From Streptomyces sp. NRRL F-6676 (GTDB taxonomy: Bacteria; Actinomycetota; Actinomycetes; Streptomycetales; Streptomycetaceae): a stretch of 64,000 bases of DNA. The position numbers and the translations under genes were made by a program. The DNA is taken from NCBI RefSeq assembly GCF_000725625.1, contig NZ_JOHS01000035.1, positions 1-64,000 of the forward strand, written 5' to 3'. The notes beneath the pieces are model-generated. The model was given only the letters and a program-made list of their open reading frames with translations, ran no database searches and was not told the DNA's origin. This document shows positions 50,590 through 60,468 of this stretch, one piece after another (within the stretch, counting starts at the first letter, position 1; each line of letters starts with the position of its first letter).

Positions 50590-53500
50590 GCATGCAGCCT
50601 GACCACGAGGTGGTGTTCGAACGCGGACAGCGAGTGCGAGTCCGGGCCGCCGGAGTGCCCGAGTTCGCTACCATCCGCTTTGCCCTTCCGGGCGACGAGC
50701 CGGGTTCGTGGGATCTCATCCTTGTCGACGACCAGGACCGTCGGCACGAGGTGAACCTGGCGGCCGGAGACACCCAGACCGTGCGCCCGCTGGTCAGTGA
50801 TGGCCGAGCCGACTCTGCCCGGGTGCTGGCCGCCATGTGGACCCAGTGGATGTACGCGGCGGCCACGAACGCAGAGTCGAGTGCCATGGCGGCCACGCCG
50901 CTGAAGCCGTATGCCCACCAGACCACGGCCGTGTACGGCGCGATGCTGCCGCAACCGCTGCTGCGCTTCCTGCTCGCCGACGAGCCGGGCACCGGCAAGA
51001 CGATCATGGCCGGTCTCTATATCCGGGAGATGCAGCGGCTGGGCCTGGTCAAGCGCGCCATCATCGTGTGCCCTGCGAACCTGGCCACGAAGTGGGTGGA
51101 CGACTTCGAGCGGTTGCTGGGCGGCGGGCTGCGGCAGCTCACCTCGGCGACCGTCCGTGAGAACGCGCTGAACTCCAACGACCTGTGGGTGACCTCCCTG
51201 GAGCTGGCCGCGGTCAACCCTGCTGTGCAGGACGCTATTCGGCCGGACAAGGCCGGCTGGGACCTGGTGGTCTTCGACGAGGCACACCGGCTGACCCCGA
51301 CTGCGGCCGGGTTCCATCAGGTTGGCCGCCTGCTGGCCAAGAACACCCCGCGGGCCCTGCTGATGACCGCGACCCCGCATCGGGGCAAGGAGTGGCTCTT
51401 CCGGCATCTTCTGCATCTGGTCGACCCGGAGATCTACCCGGACCCGGGTAGCGATCCCAACGTCGAGCTCAGCGCGCTCCGGCCGGGCCCGATCCACTTC
51501 CTGCGACGGATGAAGGAAGACCTGGTCGATTACGACGGCAAGACGCGCCTTTTCAAGGGCCGTACCGCCCACAACCACAGCGTTGCCCTGTCGCAGACCG
51601 AGTACGGCTTCTACCAGGCTGCGCTGGACATGGTCGACCGGTACTTCGCGCCTTCGGCCCAGCCGCTCGCCCGCATGGTCTACGGCAAGCGGGCGGCGTC
51701 CAGTCTGTATGCGCTCGCCGAGACGCTCCGGCGGCGCCACGACCACATGGGCGCCATGAGCGAGGCCGAAGCGGCCCTCATCGCCGACCGCGAGGGCCAA
51801 GGTGACGAGGCGGAGATCGACGAGGCCAAGGTCATCCACACGAGCTCGACGTCCACGCGAGCCGAGCGGGCGGCGATCAAGAACCTCGCGGACCAGATCA
51901 ACGCCACGATCGGTAACCCGGCGTGGACGCCGTCGAAGTGGAAGCGGCTGACCGAGGACTGTCTGGCCAAGCACGGCATTCTCCCCGGCAACGGCGAGCA
52001 GGCCGTGGTGTTCACGGAGTACGCGGACTCGGCCGAGTGGATCGCCCGGCGCCTCGAAGCCGAGGGGTTCACCGCCCGTCTCTACTCCGGACGGCAAAGC
52101 AAGCCCGAGCGCGACGAGGTGCGCCGGGCCTTCATGCGAGGCGAGTTCCAGGTCATCGTCACCACCGACGCCGGCAACGAAGGCATCGACCTGCAGGCCG
52201 CCCACGTACTGGTCAACTACGACATCCCCTGGTCACTGGTTCGCCTCGAGCAGCGCATGGGGCGCATCCACCGCGTCGGCCAGCTCCGAGACGTTCACCT
52301 GTACAACCTGGTTGCCACCGACACACGCGAGGGCGAGACGCTCCTGCGGTTGCTGGACCACTTCGTCACCGCGGCGAACGAACTGCGCGGGCAGATGTTC
52401 GACAGCCTGTCGGCCGTCGCCGAGATCACGGGCATCGACTACGACAAGTGGCTGTCCGACCTGTACGGCAACGACGAGATCAAGAAGCAGCAGGCGATCG
52501 ATGCCGCCCGCGCCGTCAAGGCGCAAGAACTCACCCGGGCGGCCCGGCAGGTGCGCGACAACGAGCGTCGCCTGGCCAGCCAGGTCGACGCAGTGGCTGC
52601 ACTGACTCTGCTCCAGCGCGACCTGTTCGCCCGGATCAACCCCGCCATCGTCGAGGCGTATCTTGACCGGCTCGCCGCCGCCGGCGTGCTGCGATCCGCC
52701 CCTACCGCCGCCGGCACCGGATTCCGGAGACTGTCGCTGACCGGCGGGGCACGGTTCCCGGCCACGCTCGGCAGCATGAGCGAGGTCCACATCGCCACCA
52801 GCGGCGACGCGGTACGCGAGGCTGCGGAAAGCATCGACGTCGGCGACACCATCACCCTCGGGCCCGGCGAACCGGGCTTCGCCGACCTGATCGGCATGGC
52901 CGAGCACGCCCTGGCCGAGGACCTGCACCAGTCTGGCGCCGCCGCCGACCCCACCAGCCTCACCCCGTACGACCTGTATGCGTACACGGCGACCATGACC
53001 GAGAGCGACGGCAAGCGCGCCAGCATCTGGGCGAGCCTGGTCAAGGTCGACGACAGCGGCAACGCCCGTCCGGTGCGGTGGGAGACCCTGGCCAACCTGG
53101 TGCCCACCGAGCACCACGGGACCGCGCCTCATCCCGCACGTGAAGGGCATGCGCTCACGACGGCCCGCGAGGTGGCCGCCGCCACGGTCACCGAGCACCG
53201 GCGGGTACGGGCCGACTGGTTCGCCCAGGCGCGCCGGGACCTGACCAACCTGCCACTGAGCCTTACCGAGGACATCGACGACCGGACCAGGCGGGTTGAG
53301 CTGCGGCGCCGTCTTCAGGCCCAGACCGCCCAGCGGCTTGACGAACTCGAACGGCTCGCGGACGTGCAGCTGACCGACCCCAAGCTGATCGGCCGGATCC
53401 GCGTCCTGGCCGCGGCCGACGTCACCGTCCAGGCGGAGATCGATGCCGAACTGGTCTCCATGCGGCACGTCCAGAACCTCCTTGAAGACGACGGGTGGAC

Positions 53501-53822
53501 CGTGGAAGACGTCCACACAGAGAGCCGCGGCTACGACCTTGAGGCCCGCCGCAACAGCCAGATCCGGCACGTCGAGGTCAAGGGCGTGCTGGGCAGCGCG
53601 GCCAGTGACGGCATCCGGATGACCGGCAACGAGGTCCTGATCGCCACTCAGCACCGCAAGGACTACTGGCTCTACGTCATCGACCAGTGTGCCGACGGCC
53701 GGGGCCGCTTCTTCGGCGCCTACCAGGACCCCGCCACCCTATTCGCCAACGACATGACCGGGAACGCGGTCTTCCGCGTCCCGGGCAGCAGCCTCAAGAA
53801 CGCACCGGGGAGCAACACATGA
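50586..53822 (+). CDS. SNF2-type helicase with C-terminal DUF3883 nuclease-like domain
   Basis: The 1078-aa protein has SNF2/DEAH motifs: LADEPGTGKTIMAG (Walker A, about residues 131-144), VVFDEAHRL (about 229), and in the second lobe VTTDAGNEGIDLQ and QRMGRIHRVGQ (about 555). The last 120 residues (about 955-1075) contain SRGYDLEARRNSQIRHVEVK and KDYWLYVI, the DUF3883/PD-(D/E)xK-like pattern with D and ExK. It would translocate on DNA and may cut it. It overlaps both neighbours by ATGA. It is a large effector-type subunit of a restriction-like system. Confidence 0.9.
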   Translation: MSMQPDHEVVFERGQRVRVRAAGVPEFATIRFALPGDEPGSWDLILVDDQDRRHEVNLAAGDTQTVRPLVSDGRADSARVLAAMWTQWMYAAATNAESSAMAATPLKPYAHQTTAVYGAMLPQPLLRFLLADEPGTGKTIMAGLYIREMQRLGLVKRAIIVCPANLATKWVDDFERLLGGGLRQLTSATVRENALNSNDLWVTSLELAAVNPAVQDAIRPDKAGWDLVVFDEAHRLTPTAAGFHQVGRLLAKNTPRALLMTATPHRGKEWLFRHLLHLVDPEIYPDPGSDPNVELSALRPGPIHFLRRMKEDLVDYDGKTRLFKGRTAHNHSVALSQTEYGFYQAALDMVDRYFAPSAQPLARMVYGKRAASSLYALAETLRRRHDHMGAMSEAEAALIADREGQGDEAEIDEAKVIHTSSTSTRAERAAIKNLADQINATIGNPAWTPSKWKRLTEDCLAKHGILPGNGEQAVVFTEYADSAEWIARRLEAEGFTARLYSGRQSKPERDEVRRAFMRGEFQVIVTTDAGNEGIDLQAAHVLVNYDIPWSLVRLEQRMGRIHRVGQLRDVHLYNLVATDTREGETLLRLLDHFVTAANELRGQMFDSLSAVAEITGIDYDKWLSDLYGNDEIKKQQAIDAARAVKAQELTRAARQVRDNERRLASQVDAVAALTLLQRDLFARINPAIVEAYLDRLAAAGVLRSAPTAAGTGFRRLSLTGGARFPATLGSMSEVHIATSGDAVREAAESIDVGDTITLGPGEPGFADLIGMAEHALAEDLHQSGAAADPTSLTPYDLYAYTATMTESDGKRASIWASLVKVDDSGNARPVRWETLANLVPTEHHGTAPHPAREGHALTTAREVAAATVTEHRRVRADWFAQARRDLTNLPLSLTEDIDDRTRRVELRRRLQAQTAQRLDELERLADVQLTDPKLIGRIRVLAAADVTVQAEIDAELVSMRHVQNLLEDDGWTVEDVHTESRGYDLEARRNSQIRHVEVKGVLGSAASDGIRMTGNEVLIATQHRKDYWLYVIDQCADGRGRFFGAYQDPATLFANDMTGNAVFRVPGSSLKNAPGSNT

Positions 53823-56539
53823 CCAGGATGATCGAACGATGGTTTCCCAGCGCGGAGGTGTCGGCCAACAGCGACAAGGGCTGGGGCTCCGGCAACAGCG
53901 AAATCTCCCTGTTCATGTGGTTCGCCAAGCGACCCACCGCCCAGGCCAAGGCCGCCACCATCTGCTCGCTGCTGCCGTGGCCCGATGACGCCGAGGAGCA
54001 GACGCGGCTGCAGAATCTGGTCCGGGAGGCGATGACAGGCCGCTACGCCGCTTGGAACGAGCTGCAGGCCGAGATCGCCAAGACGAATCCCGAAGGTGCG
54101 ACCACGCTCGACCCGTTCTCGGGGCGGGGCATGATCCCCTTGGAGTCCGCGCGCTTGGGCGTCCAGGCGTCGGCCGTCGACTACAGCCCGATCGCGGTAC
54201 TCGCCAGCCACCTGCTCACCTCCGCACCGTTCGAAGACTGGAGCGAGGAGCCCGAGCTTCCCTTCGGGGAAGAACGGGACCACCTCCTGATGTCCCGTAC
54301 CGACCGGCTGCTCGGCGACCTCGAATCGCTGTTCGCGGAGATCCAGACCCGGCATGCGACCGCCATGAGTGACGTCTACCCCCGCCACAACGGTGCCCTG
54401 CCGTGGGGCTATCTGTGGTCCGTCACGATCCCCTGCCAGGAATGCCACCACCGGTTCCCGCTCATCGGGTCCTACGAGCTGATGCCGGCCCGCGGCGACA
54501 GGGAGGCCGTGTCGTTCTACATCGACGCAGACCGGGCCACCGGCACGTGGGAAGCGGTCGTGACCCCCGGAAAGCCCACCCGGACGCCCACACTGACCAA
54601 CGCCGTGGTGAACGGCAAGAAGGTAGCGGGCAAGAGCGCGATCTGCGTGTTCTGCAACCACGTCCACCCGCTCGCCGTGCACCGCCGCCTGCTGCACGAG
54701 GGACAGGGCCAGGACGCTTTGGTCCTCGCTGCGGACATCGACGCCAAGAGCCAGAAAACCTTCCGCCAGCCCACAGACGCAGAACGCGAGGCGGTCGCAA
54801 CGGCCGACCGTGCACTGGCTGCGGAGCCGGCGTTCAGCCCGTTCCTGCCCGCTGTCCCGGACGAAGGCATCGCACCGGGCAACAACAACATCATCGGCCC
54901 GAGCATCTACGGGGCGAAGACCTACGGCGACTTCATGGTCACCCGCCAGACCCTGTCGTACGTACGGCTCGCACGCATCATCAACGAGCTCGGCGACGAA
55001 CTGACCGCCGCCGGAATGTCACGGGACTACGTGCGGGCCCTGACCGGTTATGCGACCGCGGTCGTGGTGAAGAAGCTGCGCCGCTCCACACGCGGCGCCC
55101 GGTTCCAGAGCAAGGGCGGTGCACAGGTCGGGGATCTGTTCGTCAACGAAGGGTCGATCACCTTCTCCCACGACTTTTTCGAGGCCGGCATCGGGGACGG
55201 TCCCGGAACGTGGAAGTCCATTGCGGACAACGTTCTAACCGCATGCCGCAACCTGTTCGCCGACCTGCGCGGCGCACCGACCTCCGTACAGCGGGGAACC
55301 GCCACCGCCCTGCCCTTCCCACCCCGCGCCTTCACTGCGGTCGTCACCGACCCGCCATACGACCAGATGATCGCGTACGCGGATGCCTCCGACCTTTTCT
55401 ACACGTGGGCGAAGCGGTGCCTGCACAACACCTGGCCGGAACTCGCGATCACGGCCGATCCACACGGCTGCCAGGACAAGAGCCAGGAGATCATCGTCAA
55501 GCGAGTACGGGGTGAAGCCCCCGACGAGCACCGCACCCGCGAGCACTACGACACCCTCATCGCCGATGCCTTCGCCCAGATGCGGCAGGTCGTCCGGGAC
55601 GACGGTGTGGTCACGATCGTCTTCGGCCACGGGGAGCCCGAGGTGTGGCAGCGACTGCTGCACTCGATCGAGAGAGCCGGACTGGTGATGACCGGCTCCT
55701 GGCCGGCCAACACCGAGTCCGGTGGCCAGCAGGGCAAGGCCAACATTGAGACGACCCTGACCATGGCCTGCCGCCCGGCTCCGGCAGGTCGTCCTGCCGG
55801 CCGTAAGGGCGCCGTCGAGGCGGAGATCAAGACGGAGATCAAGCAGCGCTACCCCGACTGGGAGCGATGGGGCCTGGCGCCTGCGGACATGCTGATGGCC
55901 GCCGCTGGCCCTGCCATGGAAGTTGTGGGGCGCTACAGCGAAGTCCTCGACGCCAAGGGTGAGCCCGTCGACATTTATACGTTCCTGCCGCTGGCGCGCG
56001 CCGCGGTCCAGGAGGCCATGGCGGTTGAGGTCAACCGTCAGCCGCTGGCAGCCTTCGACGCCCGCACCCGGTTCGCCTTGTGGTGGATCAGGCTCTACGG
56101 CCGTCAGGTCCAGGCGAAGTCCGAGCTGCGGTGGCAGGCACTTGCGTCCTCCCTCGACCTGGCCTCGGTGCGCAATCTTGTCGCAGACGCCGACAAGGGC
56201 GTCCGCTTCATCACCTCCCGCGAATACAGCGGCAAGGTCGACGGGGATTCCGCTTCCATCGACGTCGCCTTGGCGCTCGCCGCAGCATCCGGCGAAGGAC
56301 TGCAAGCGATGGGTCACGTGCTGGCGGCTTCGGAGCGAGGAGTCGACGACACCTACCTGTGGTCGACCGTGCAGTTCCTTGCCGATCGGCTCCCCGACAA
56401 CGACCCGGACTCCATCGCCTTCACCCGCGTCCTGCGCACCCGTCCCGGAATCGGCAGCGCCGCCGAAGCAGCCGCTGCCAGCGTCCTCGAGAGCGCCCGC
56501 CGTCAGCAGGAGCAGGACGCCCAGCTGAGGCTGCACTGA
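53819..56539 (+). CDS. DUF1156 adenine-specific DNA methylase with zinc ribbon
   Basis: The 906-aa protein starts MTRMIERWFPSAEVS. SAM motif I is TTLDPFSGRGMIPLE (about residues 95-109). A zinc ribbon is formed by CQECHHRF and CVFCNHVH (about 205 and 276). The catalytic motif is DPPY in VVTDPPYDQMIAYADASDLF (about 508-527). This is the COG1743/DUF1156 type. It should methylate adenines to mark host DNA. It overlaps the helicase stop (ATGA) and is followed by a DUF499 gene, a pairing reported for predicted defence operons. Confidence 0.92.
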   Translation: MTRMIERWFPSAEVSANSDKGWGSGNSEISLFMWFAKRPTAQAKAATICSLLPWPDDAEEQTRLQNLVREAMTGRYAAWNELQAEIAKTNPEGATTLDPFSGRGMIPLESARLGVQASAVDYSPIAVLASHLLTSAPFEDWSEEPELPFGEERDHLLMSRTDRLLGDLESLFAEIQTRHATAMSDVYPRHNGALPWGYLWSVTIPCQECHHRFPLIGSYELMPARGDREAVSFYIDADRATGTWEAVVTPGKPTRTPTLTNAVVNGKKVAGKSAICVFCNHVHPLAVHRRLLHEGQGQDALVLAADIDAKSQKTFRQPTDAEREAVATADRALAAEPAFSPFLPAVPDEGIAPGNNNIIGPSIYGAKTYGDFMVTRQTLSYVRLARIINELGDELTAAGMSRDYVRALTGYATAVVVKKLRRSTRGARFQSKGGAQVGDLFVNEGSITFSHDFFEAGIGDGPGTWKSIADNVLTACRNLFADLRGAPTSVQRGTATALPFPPRAFTAVVTDPPYDQMIAYADASDLFYTWAKRCLHNTWPELAITADPHGCQDKSQEIIVKRVRGEAPDEHRTREHYDTLIADAFAQMRQVVRDDGVVTIVFGHGEPEVWQRLLHSIERAGLVMTGSWPANTESGGQQGKANIETTLTMACRPAPAGRPAGRKGAVEAEIKTEIKQRYPDWERWGLAPADMLMAAAGPAMEVVGRYSEVLDAKGEPVDIYTFLPLARAAVQEAMAVEVNRQPLAAFDARTRFALWWIRLYGRQVQAKSELRWQALASSLDLASVRNLVADADKGVRFITSREYSGKVDGDSASIDVALALAAASGEGLQAMGHVLAASERGVDDTYLWSTVQFLADRLPDNDPDSIAFTRVLRTRPGIGSAAEAAAASVLESARRQQEQDAQLRLH

Positions 56540-56588
56540 TGACGAACACCGTACGAGCATCCATGACCACCAGCCCAGGAGACCAGCA

Positions 56589-59500
56589 GTGACGACGAGC
56601 GTGACACCGTGGTGGAAGGCACTGAAGATCCGCCAGGAGATCCTCAATGCCTCCGGCCAGATCGATGACGTGCAGATGTCACTGTTCCGGGCCGTCCATG
56701 CAACCGGTGCGGATCGGCCGCCGTACGCGGACGCCGGCTACTACGGGGACATCACCCACCCCACCGAACGCCTCATCGACCTGCTCACCGAGATCGCGGT
56801 CCGTGTCGGCGGCGGCGAGGACTACCTCAAGGCTCGGGCCGTCACCCGTCTCGACCAGGGCATGGGCGGCGGTAAGTCACACGCCTGCATCGGTGCCTTC
56901 CATCTGGCCTCCTCCCCTGAGGTCCTGCTGGCCACAGAGCTCGGCGAGAGGGTCGCCGAGCGGGCACGCGCAAAGATGGGGCGTCCGCTCGCTCGCGACC
57001 TTGGCCAGCCGCATGTCGTCGTTCTTCCCTGCGACAACATGACCGCAGGTGCTGGAGTGAAGGAACTCGACGGGCCGGCAGTCAGCCTTCACGAAAGGTT
57101 CTTGTGGCGGCTGTTCTCCAAGGACTACGCCCTTTACGAGCGCTATCAGCCCTTCTGGAGCGACAAGCACAAGATCGCCGAGGCAATCCGGGCTGTGAAC
57201 CGGCCTGTGCTGATCATCGTCGACGAGATCCTCGACTACATCGGCAACGGCCTCGACGGCAGCAACAAGCCCGACCTCGCGGCCCAGGACATGGCCTTCC
57301 TCCGAGCCCTGCTCGACACAGTCAACGACGTGCCCCACGTAGCTATGCTCGTGGTGATGATCGCCTCCGACACCGACAAGACCGCCCTGTCGGCTGCCGC
57401 CAAGGAACGCCGCGACGACCTCAACAGCCAGCTTGAACGCAACGGCCTGCCGGCCACGGTCACCGAGGTGGGAGACTTCGCTGACATCTTGCGCCGGCGA
57501 CTGTTCGACACCGAGCCCGCCCGCGAGGTCCTCGCCGCGACAGCCGCACTCTACGAACCGGTGCTCACCGACCGGGCCTGGGCCAAGCACGTCTGGGAGC
57601 AGATCGGTGCTGACTGGCGACGCAACTGGTCCGACGAGGTCGCTGCCTGCTATCCCTTCCACCCCATGCTGATGGCCTTGGCGAAGGACGAGTGGAGCAG
57701 GGTCACCGGGTTCCAGCGGGTCCGCTCCACGATCCGCATCTTCGCCGCCACGGTGTATGCCCTGCAGCAGCGCGGCAAAGCCGGTGAGTGGGCGCCAGCG
57801 CTCATTGGCCCAGGCGACCTCCCGCTCTCGGACAGCACTGTTCGCGAAGCGCTCCTGGGCAGCGGCCTTGTCGAGGACGACCGCACGATCGCAAATTACC
57901 GCAGCCTTGCGGAGATCGAGATCGTCAACCACGACGGATCCACGGGAACCGCACGCCGACAGGATCTCGAGCGGTCTGAAGCCCCCTGGATCGAAGCCAA
58001 TCCGCACGCGGCCGAGCGCGCGGCCACCTTCATCTTCCTGGCGAGCATCGTCGGAACCCTGCGCCCTGGACGCGGACGCGGCGCCAGCGCACCCGAGGTC
58101 AAAGCCGTCACCAGCGTGCCGGACATGCGCTACACGATCACGGATGCCGACAGCGTGGTCGACGAACTCGTCGACCAGGGCCGAGGCATAAGCGCCCTCG
58201 ACATCGTCCGCGGACAGGGCAACAACAAGCCGGCCCGGTACTTCCTGTCCACCCGGCTCACCCACCGGATGCTCGTCACCAATATCCGGCGCACCATCAC
58301 CGAAGACGAGCGTGACCAGGTCATCTCTGAGTTCGCCCAGAAACTGGCCAGCAACGGCCCGTTCCGCGAGCTCAAGTTCCTGCCCGCCGACCTGCAGCGC
58401 ACCGCGACCGAGGTCATGGCCACGAGCGGCCTGGACACCGCCTACACGACCCGCCTCATCGTGCTCGACCCTGCGCAGTTCAGCCTGCGCAACGGCATGG
58501 AAAAGTCGACCCTCGAGGCGCTCACCGTCGCGATGGGACTCGGACAGGGCGCACAGCGACTCCCCGTCCAGTGGGCCAGCAGCGCGGTCTACGCGGTAGC
58601 GAATACTCAGCGCCGCAGCCTCGTACGCAGCCTGGCCGTCGAGTACCTGGCCCGGCAGAGGGCCCTGGCTGCACCCGAAGTACAGAACGACAGCGAACTC
58701 AAGACGACCGGAACCAAGGAGCTCGCCGCCGCGAAGGACCAGCTGGAGAAGGCCCTCAAGCGGGCCTACCAGCACATCGTCTTCCTCGCCCAGCCCGACC
58801 CGGACGGAGAACGCTACCTCGACGAGCTCACGCACGACGACGACAACTTCACCGCCCTCAACGGCACCGCCGTCTGGAAGGCACTCGCCGCCCGGGACAA
58901 GGTCTTCGACGTAGGGGAGTTCACCCCCAGGGCCCTGCAGCACAACCTCCGCGACCAGGACTACGGCAAGACTCTCTCGGACATCCGGGCCGCGTTCTAC
59001 AGCGCCCCGCGGCTGCCCTTGCTCTACGGCGGCGACCGTGACCTTCAACAAGCGATCTACGACGCCGTCAACGAGAACCTCGTCAGCATCGTCGACGGCA
59101 CGGGCACGGAAGTTGCTGTCACCGCACCCGGGCAGGTCAACCTCGCGAGCACGAGCCTGCGGCTGGCGAAACCGCAGCCTCGGGCATGCCCGGCGTGCAG
59201 CGAACCAGCCCACGAGGGCCCGTGTGTGACGAACAGTGCCCCGGAAGCCCCGGGTGAGGCGACCCCGAGCGGCGCAGCTAGCCCCGGTCCGTCGAACGGT
59301 CCGACTAACGACGACAGCCGAACAACTAGCGGCGGCCGTTCAGACGCCGACACCCCTTCACCCGCCAAGGACAAGCAGGCGGCGTTCTCGTTCACCAGTA
59401 ACCTGCTGGCCAGCGCCGACAGCGCCGACGGGTTTGCCGCACTGTTCCGGGCGTTCTACATGGCCCTGGACGAACGACAGATCAGCTATCTGCAGGGAAC

Positions 59501-59591
59501 GATCCAGGTCGTCCTCAACGCCGATGCCGCCGAGCAGATTCAACAGCGCCTTCAGGAACTGGGCATCGCGGCCAACTTCAAGGAGATCTAG
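56589..59591 (+). CDS. DUF499 AAA ATPase of the defence operon
   Basis: GTG 56589; 1000 aa. Walker A is QGMGGGKSHACIGAFHLA (Lys near residue 95) and Walker B is PVLIIVDEILDYIGNG (about 205-220). The middle and C-terminal parts are helical, ending in a linker and a last helical module (about 925-1000). DUF499 ATPases also occur in BREX (BrxC/PglY). A 17-codon ORF (56539-56592) fills the 49-bp gap after the methylase and overlaps this start as GTGA, so coupling is likely. Confidence 0.9.
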   Translation: MTTSVTPWWKALKIRQEILNASGQIDDVQMSLFRAVHATGADRPPYADAGYYGDITHPTERLIDLLTEIAVRVGGGEDYLKARAVTRLDQGMGGGKSHACIGAFHLASSPEVLLATELGERVAERARAKMGRPLARDLGQPHVVVLPCDNMTAGAGVKELDGPAVSLHERFLWRLFSKDYALYERYQPFWSDKHKIAEAIRAVNRPVLIIVDEILDYIGNGLDGSNKPDLAAQDMAFLRALLDTVNDVPHVAMLVVMIASDTDKTALSAAAKERRDDLNSQLERNGLPATVTEVGDFADILRRRLFDTEPAREVLAATAALYEPVLTDRAWAKHVWEQIGADWRRNWSDEVAACYPFHPMLMALAKDEWSRVTGFQRVRSTIRIFAATVYALQQRGKAGEWAPALIGPGDLPLSDSTVREALLGSGLVEDDRTIANYRSLAEIEIVNHDGSTGTARRQDLERSEAPWIEANPHAAERAATFIFLASIVGTLRPGRGRGASAPEVKAVTSVPDMRYTITDADSVVDELVDQGRGISALDIVRGQGNNKPARYFLSTRLTHRMLVTNIRRTITEDERDQVISEFAQKLASNGPFRELKFLPADLQRTATEVMATSGLDTAYTTRLIVLDPAQFSLRNGMEKSTLEALTVAMGLGQGAQRLPVQWASSAVYAVANTQRRSLVRSLAVEYLARQRALAAPEVQNDSELKTTGTKELAAAKDQLEKALKRAYQHIVFLAQPDPDGERYLDELTHDDDNFTALNGTAVWKALAARDKVFDVGEFTPRALQHNLRDQDYGKTLSDIRAAFYSAPRLPLLYGGDRDLQQAIYDAVNENLVSIVDGTGTEVAVTAPGQVNLASTSLRLAKPQPRACPACSEPAHEGPCVTNSAPEAPGEATPSGAASPGPSNGPTNDDSRTTSGGRSDADTPSPAKDKQAAFSFTSNLLASADSADGFAALFRAFYMALDERQISYLQGTIQVVLNADAAEQIQQRLQELGIAANFKEI

Positions 59592-59641
59592 GCATGCGAC
59601 CCGGGCCGCGCCACTCCGTAACAAGGGCTGGCCATTCCAGC

Positions 59642-59679
59642 TGCCGTCGGCGGTCGAACGAGGTCGACCGCCGACGGCA
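59642..59679. terminator. bidirectional terminator between the defence operon and the recombinase module
   Basis: TGCCGTCGGCGGTCGA (59642-59657) pairs perfectly with TCGACCGCCGACGGCA (59664-59679) around ACGAGG. The 16-bp stem lies between two convergent transcription units and can stop both. Confidence 0.75.
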
Positions 59680-59799
59680 CTGGTCCTGGAAATTGCCGAG
59701 GTCCCTCCGGAGGAGGGGCCTCACCTGCTATGCGGGCACATCTGTGCCGGACTCCGTCCGCCGGGTTCGAGACGGCCGTGGTGTCGGTCAGAAACCCCC

Positions 59800-60468
59800 T
59801 CAAGGGCCGGGGGGCTTGGAGGTTGCTGAGGCTGTCTGGGCTGGCCCCGGAGCAGCTGCGGCAATCAGTCGGCTGTTCTCGACCATCAGTCGCTGGTTGA
59901 CATTGCGCAGTGCCTGCATGGCGGTCTCAGCTTGGCGGCTGGCCGCGAGTGCCGCGTCTCGTTGCTCGCGCAGTTCCTCCATCTCCGTATCGCGCATAGA
60001 GCGGGCGTTCAGGCCGTCACGGAGGCGGGCGCCCAGTTCGCGGGCGCGTAGCGTACGCAGCTCGTTTTGGACTTCGTGAAGGGTCCGTTGCAGGGCGGCG
60101 TTCTGCTCCAGGAGCATGCGGTTCTCGATTTCGAGGGCTGCCTCCTTGCGTGCGGTCGCCGCTGCCGCCGCCCGCGGCCCATCTTGGGCAAGGTGGGCGC
60201 GGACGGTCTCTGCTTCCGCTTTGAGGTCGCGGTGGCGTTGAAGGTACTGCGGGTTGACGGCGGCCCGCCGGGTGATCTCCGCGTCGGAGAGGACCTGGCG
60301 GCTCTTGCGCATCGCGGCCAGGACGTCAAGGACCCGCTGTCGGCACTGTTCGCTGTCGGCACGGCGCCGCCTGACGGCGGCCGCCCTGCCGGCATCGAGA
60401 ACCTCGACCCGAGCGGCGGGGATCGTCGCCTGTCCAGGCTTCTTGCGTGGGGCGGCCGGGCGCGTCAT
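59800..60468 (-). CDS. DUF6262/TnpC-like coiled-coil protein of a Tn554-like module
   Basis: ATG 60468 overlaps the recombinase stop (ATGA); 222 aa. A basic N-terminus (about residues 1-45) is followed by an HTH-like start (LSDAEITRRAAVNPQYLQRH) and a long coiled coil (about 100-205). This matches DUF6262-type proteins (TnpC-like) found next to large tyrosine recombinases in Tn554-type transposons. It would guide recombination. It is the last gene of the module, with the defence operon beyond it on the opposite strand. Confidence 0.72.
   Translation of the reverse strand: MTRPAAPRKKPGQATIPAARVEVLDAGRAAAVRRRRADSEQCRQRVLDVLAAMRKSRQVLSDAEITRRAAVNPQYLQRHRDLKAEAETVRAHLAQDGPRAAAAATARKEAALEIENRMLLEQNAALQRTLHEVQNELRTLRARELGARLRDGLNARSMRDTEMEELREQRDAALAASRQAETAMQALRNVNQRLMVENSRLIAAAAPGPAQTASATSKPPGP

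Noticed and set aside
56877..59213. Minus-strand frame of 778 codons opposite the DUF499 gene
   Set aside because: Shadow of the DUF499 gene; composition lacks any domain.
49471..59591. Classification of the defence operon as DISARM or BREX
   Set aside because: It lacks DrmB (DUF1998) and DrmC (PLD) of DISARM and PglZ/BrxZ of BREX; sharing a DUF499-type ATPase and a methylase is not enough.
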